Shown here piece after piece: positions 54,205-56,233 of a stretch of 56,233 nucleotides of DNA. The first letter of the stretch is position 1. Each line of letters begins with the position of its first letter. This DNA is from Aureococcus anophagefferens (Eukaryota; Sar; Pelagophyceae; Pelagomonadales; Pelagomonadaceae). Location of the stretch: assembly GCF_000186865.1 (NCBI RefSeq), contig NW_008705594.1:261794-318026 (forward strand). The letters run 5' to 3'. The notes below the pieces were generated by a model. That model was not told where the DNA came from. It made no database searches and saw only the letters and a list, made by a program, of their open reading frames with translations. Position numbers and translations under genes: made by a program.

Positions 54205-54924
54205 GTAGACCTCCCTTTTGGCGTTCCTGGCTAACTAGGGCCACTGCCGCTGTAGAGAATCCGAGCCTCATCCTTTGTTAACGCCACCGTAATGATAACC
54301 GCAGCTAAAGCTTCGCGCACGCAATAACTGTCCGTCTCGTTTTACACGGGGAGAAGGGCTATGGAAAGCATCTTTGCGTTTCTCCTCCTCGATTATCTCG
54401 TCATTAAGTTTGCGCAAGAAACTGTGAAACCTTTCCTCAGTAAAATCTGATTTATCAGAATTCTCATATGGTCCCTCTAACTCCACCAGTAATTCCAACA
54501 TCAAAGTCAGGAGTGTGTCGGAATGGGTTACACTGTGTTATCCACACTTAAATTCAACACAAACAGCAGAAGATTTTTGGGTTCAATGTCAGCATTTTGG
54601 CTAATATGCCCCAAATGATATGTATCATTCCATATCTTTTACCAATGATACTTCCCGTGTATCACCAATGATACTTTTCAGTAAGAATGATACAAGATAT
54701 AGAATGATGATACTTCTCGTATCATTAGTCTTATATAAAGCGGTATCTTTGATCGGGGATGGACAAGGGGTCCTTGCGATCATCATCCGCGCGGATATAT
54801 ACAGGATTCTCCAAGGTAATGATTATCCAAACCCGTCTACCCAATATCCTTTCCCCTTCTTAATACTTTCTAACCCTGTTATAGTTGCTTCCCGCACTGT
54901 AATAGACGGAGAGACTTCCTGGAC
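54205..54924. other. Intergenic region between convergent genes
   Basis: Lies between the 3' ends of the PKS (+) and the Cys-rich gene (-). A minus-strand open frame of 78 codons (54268-54504, acidic, LRKLNDEIIEEEKRKD) could be a small gene or exon, but nothing supports it. An AATGATAC/GTATCATT cluster and a TATATAAAG at 54731-54739 are present. Confidence 0.5.
54610..54730. repeat. Cluster of AATGATAC / GTATCATT octamers
   Basis: At least five occurrences in about 110 nt in both orientations (near 54618, 54644, 54667, 54684, 54719). Could form hairpins or bind a dimeric factor; function unknown. Confidence 0.6.
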
Positions 54925-55750
54925 CTAAGGACGTAAGTTCACCTGGTAGTCGTGGGGCATGTCGTGCGCTGCATACGCGCTCGCCGAAGATTGACCTGGA
55001 TGGCCATCCTCGCGTATCCAGTACGCCAAAGACCGGCCCTCGAGGGCTAAAGTACCTCCCACAGGAGCCGAGTTTACAAACGGCATGATGGTGAGCATGA
55101 ATCTGAGGGCAGGCGCAGCGCCGCCACGGATGCACCACGAGAAGTCGTAGCAGTAGTGGGGCCGGTGCTCGCGGTGCTCCACGCAGGCGACGTCGGAGTC
55201 CGCGCCGCCGAGGTCCAGGCCGTAGTAGCCCGTCGGGGCGTAGGGCTTGACGGTGTGGAGGCTCGTGCCGTGATTGTCGCACGCGGACCCGGGCGGGCAC
55301 TCGGCGCAGTACTCGTCGACCGTCGTGACGACGGTGCGGTTGTCGACGCCGCCGATCCCCGGGTCGTCGCAGGCGTCGTAGCAGTCGGACGTGAGGAAGG
55401 CCTCGCCGGCCTCCTGGCAGTAGTAGTCGTCCACGCACGCGAACGAGATCGCGTCGTCCTCTTTCGAGTAGACGCTCTGCCCCGCGGCGGAGACGTTCAC
55501 GCTTGGAGCCGACGGACACGGCGGGCATCTCGCAGTAGACGTAGGGCTCGCCGCTGCCGTCGTCGACCTGCCACAGGCTCAGCTGCGTACATGGGAGGGG
55601 CAGCCCGAGCTATAGACCGTGATGCGCGCATCGGAACCCCCGGACTCGGGCACCTCGAACTTGAGCGTGCGGCACGTGTCGTCGATGTCGAGCGACGTCG
55701 CGACGTCGTCGATGACCTCCAGAGGCGCCGACACCAGTGTGACACAGACT
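54925..55750 (-). CDS. Cys-rich, probably extracellular protein, 3' part, frame-broken
   Basis: Minus-strand coding DNA of very high G+C, unlike the PKS. Main frame 55500 to 54925 gives about 190 residues with YYCQEAGEAFLTSDCYDACDD and CPPGSACDNHG, spaced Cys typical of secreted or cell-surface repeats. Upstream the reading moves to another frame (LSLWQVDDGSGEPYVYCEMP, 55515-55580) and back to the first (TLKFEVPESGGSDARITVYS), so there are two frame breaks or short introns. Ends with TAG at 54922. No start codon could be assigned. Confidence 0.5.
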
Positions 55751-56233
55751 TAGCAAGCGCTGCCGGGAGAGGCGGTATTTTCCTGGCACGGGACGGTCCG
55801 TCCCCACGCTGGGGACGGACACTTCAAGAAAAAGTACAAGGCCAAAACTTAAAACGAGTGGCTGCGAAGGCGGCGACGGACCGGGGACGGACCGGAGACG
55901 GACACTAGCCAGCGCACAATGGACGCGCACCGAAACACGGCGCGTTGCGTCCCGCCCTTTGTGGCCTGTACGTGCAGGTGCGGCCGCAAGCCGCCACGCG
56001 ACGCAGCGCAGCGCCGCGGCGTCAGCACTGGACTGTGTGGAGGGCGGGGCTGCCCCAGAACCGCACGCCTGCCCTCGTCGGGGCAGCCCCTGCTCCTCCG
56101 CGCCGTCGTGAGGCTCTCATCGACGGCGCGCGCGCGCCAGGCGGCGACCGCGCGCTGCGCGCCGCGCCGCGCGTCGAGCGCCGCGGCCGCTACCGCGGCC
56201 GCGCGGCCGCGCCGCGCGGCCGCGGCCGCCGCG
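55751..56233. other. GC-rich flank with GGACGGAC repeats and GC low-complexity end
   Basis: 55785-55910 contains several GGACGGAC-like units (GGGGACGGACCGGGGACGGACCGG), resembling a short dispersed repeat. 56130-56233 is almost pure CG/GGCCGC sequence. No gene is recognised. Confidence 0.5.

Noticed and set aside
1..54204. Simple pseudogene, or RIP-like C-to-T decay
   Set aside because: Not excluded, but disfavoured: frame intact over about 50 kb, all ten KS keep Cys-His-His, stops shared between copies that diverge silently, and no matching C-to-T missense changes in conserved motifs.
1..54204. Bacterial trans-AT PKS contig
   Set aside because: Ten positionally conserved short introns that restore frame, cis-fused HMGS cassettes and an FABP domain point to a eukaryote.
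54620..54928. 102-codon plus-strand open frame
   Set aside because: Overlaps the octamer repeat cluster, no motif, runs into the end of the convergent gene.
55156..55908. 250-codon plus-strand open frame
   Set aside because: Antisense of the Cys-rich gene in GC-rich DNA, low-complexity Ala/Arg/Val composition.

Overview
ORGANISM. The window comes from a microbial eukaryote, probably an alga or other protist. Ten short spliceosomal-type introns (45-52 nt, GT..AG) sit at fixed positions in five ketosynthase domains, and removing them restores the reading frame. I cannot fix the lineage: dinoflagellate or syndinian, haptophyte and stramenopile are all open. The last ~1.1 kb is much more GC-rich than the rest.

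LAYOUT. Positions 1-54204 (+) read as one giant trans-AT type I polyketide synthase gene that begins upstream of the window. From about 4421 to 54204 I can follow one reading frame of roughly 16,400 codons across the ten introns. Before that there is an 8-nt deletion near 4420 and a 1-nt discrepancy in the first 25 bases. Order: [HMGS-ECH1-linker-ECH2-ACPx3-ECH3-KS-DH] 1-7600; [HMGS-ECH1-linker-ECH2-ACPx2-KS-DH-ACPx2-KS-DH] 7606-17450; [HMGS-ECH1-linker-ECH2-ACPx3-ER-KS-DH] 17454-25560; [HMGS-ECH1-linker-ECH2-ACPx2-ECH3-KS-DH-like-ACP-KS] 25563-34600; [FSH hydrolase-unknown-ECH2-ACPx2-ECH3-KS] 35070-41230; [FSH-unknown-ECH2-ACP-KS] 41800-46520; [ACP-KS-DH-like] 47400-49250; [ACP-KS] 49735-51330; then ACP-ACP-like-sulfotransferase-thioesterase-fatty-acid-binding protein 51550-54204. 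There are 10 KS domains, about 20 ACPs, and no acyltransferase or convincing ketoreductase.

THE ODD PART. The frame is full of TAG, TAA and TGA, about one per 34 codons where I counted. At every site I could align, TAG/TAA stands where a paralogue or the family has Gln, and TGA where it has Arg. Examples are TGA for the conserved Arg of the sulfotransferase 3'-phosphate motif and TAG/CAG alternating in repeated ACPs. Stops are shared by all four HMGS copies, while copies differ mostly at synonymous sites. This fits a living gene in a genome with reassigned stop codons (UAR=Gln, and apparently UGA=Arg) better than a pseudogene. U-to-C RNA editing and recent C-to-T hypermutation are the alternatives.

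HOW IT WORKS (inference). KS domains extend the chain with units supplied by a trans acyltransferase. Tandem ACPs next to HMGS, ECH1 and ECH2 make beta-branches. In bacteria these cassettes are free-standing enzymes; here they are fused in cis and repeated four times. Accessory ECH3 or ER domains would diversify the branch. The ACP-sulfotransferase-thioesterase end resembles curacin-type decarboxylative termination, which leaves a terminal alkene, and a fatty-acid-binding fold at the C-terminus may hold the product.

The right flank (54925-55750) holds part of a minus-strand Cys-rich protein in GC-rich DNA.
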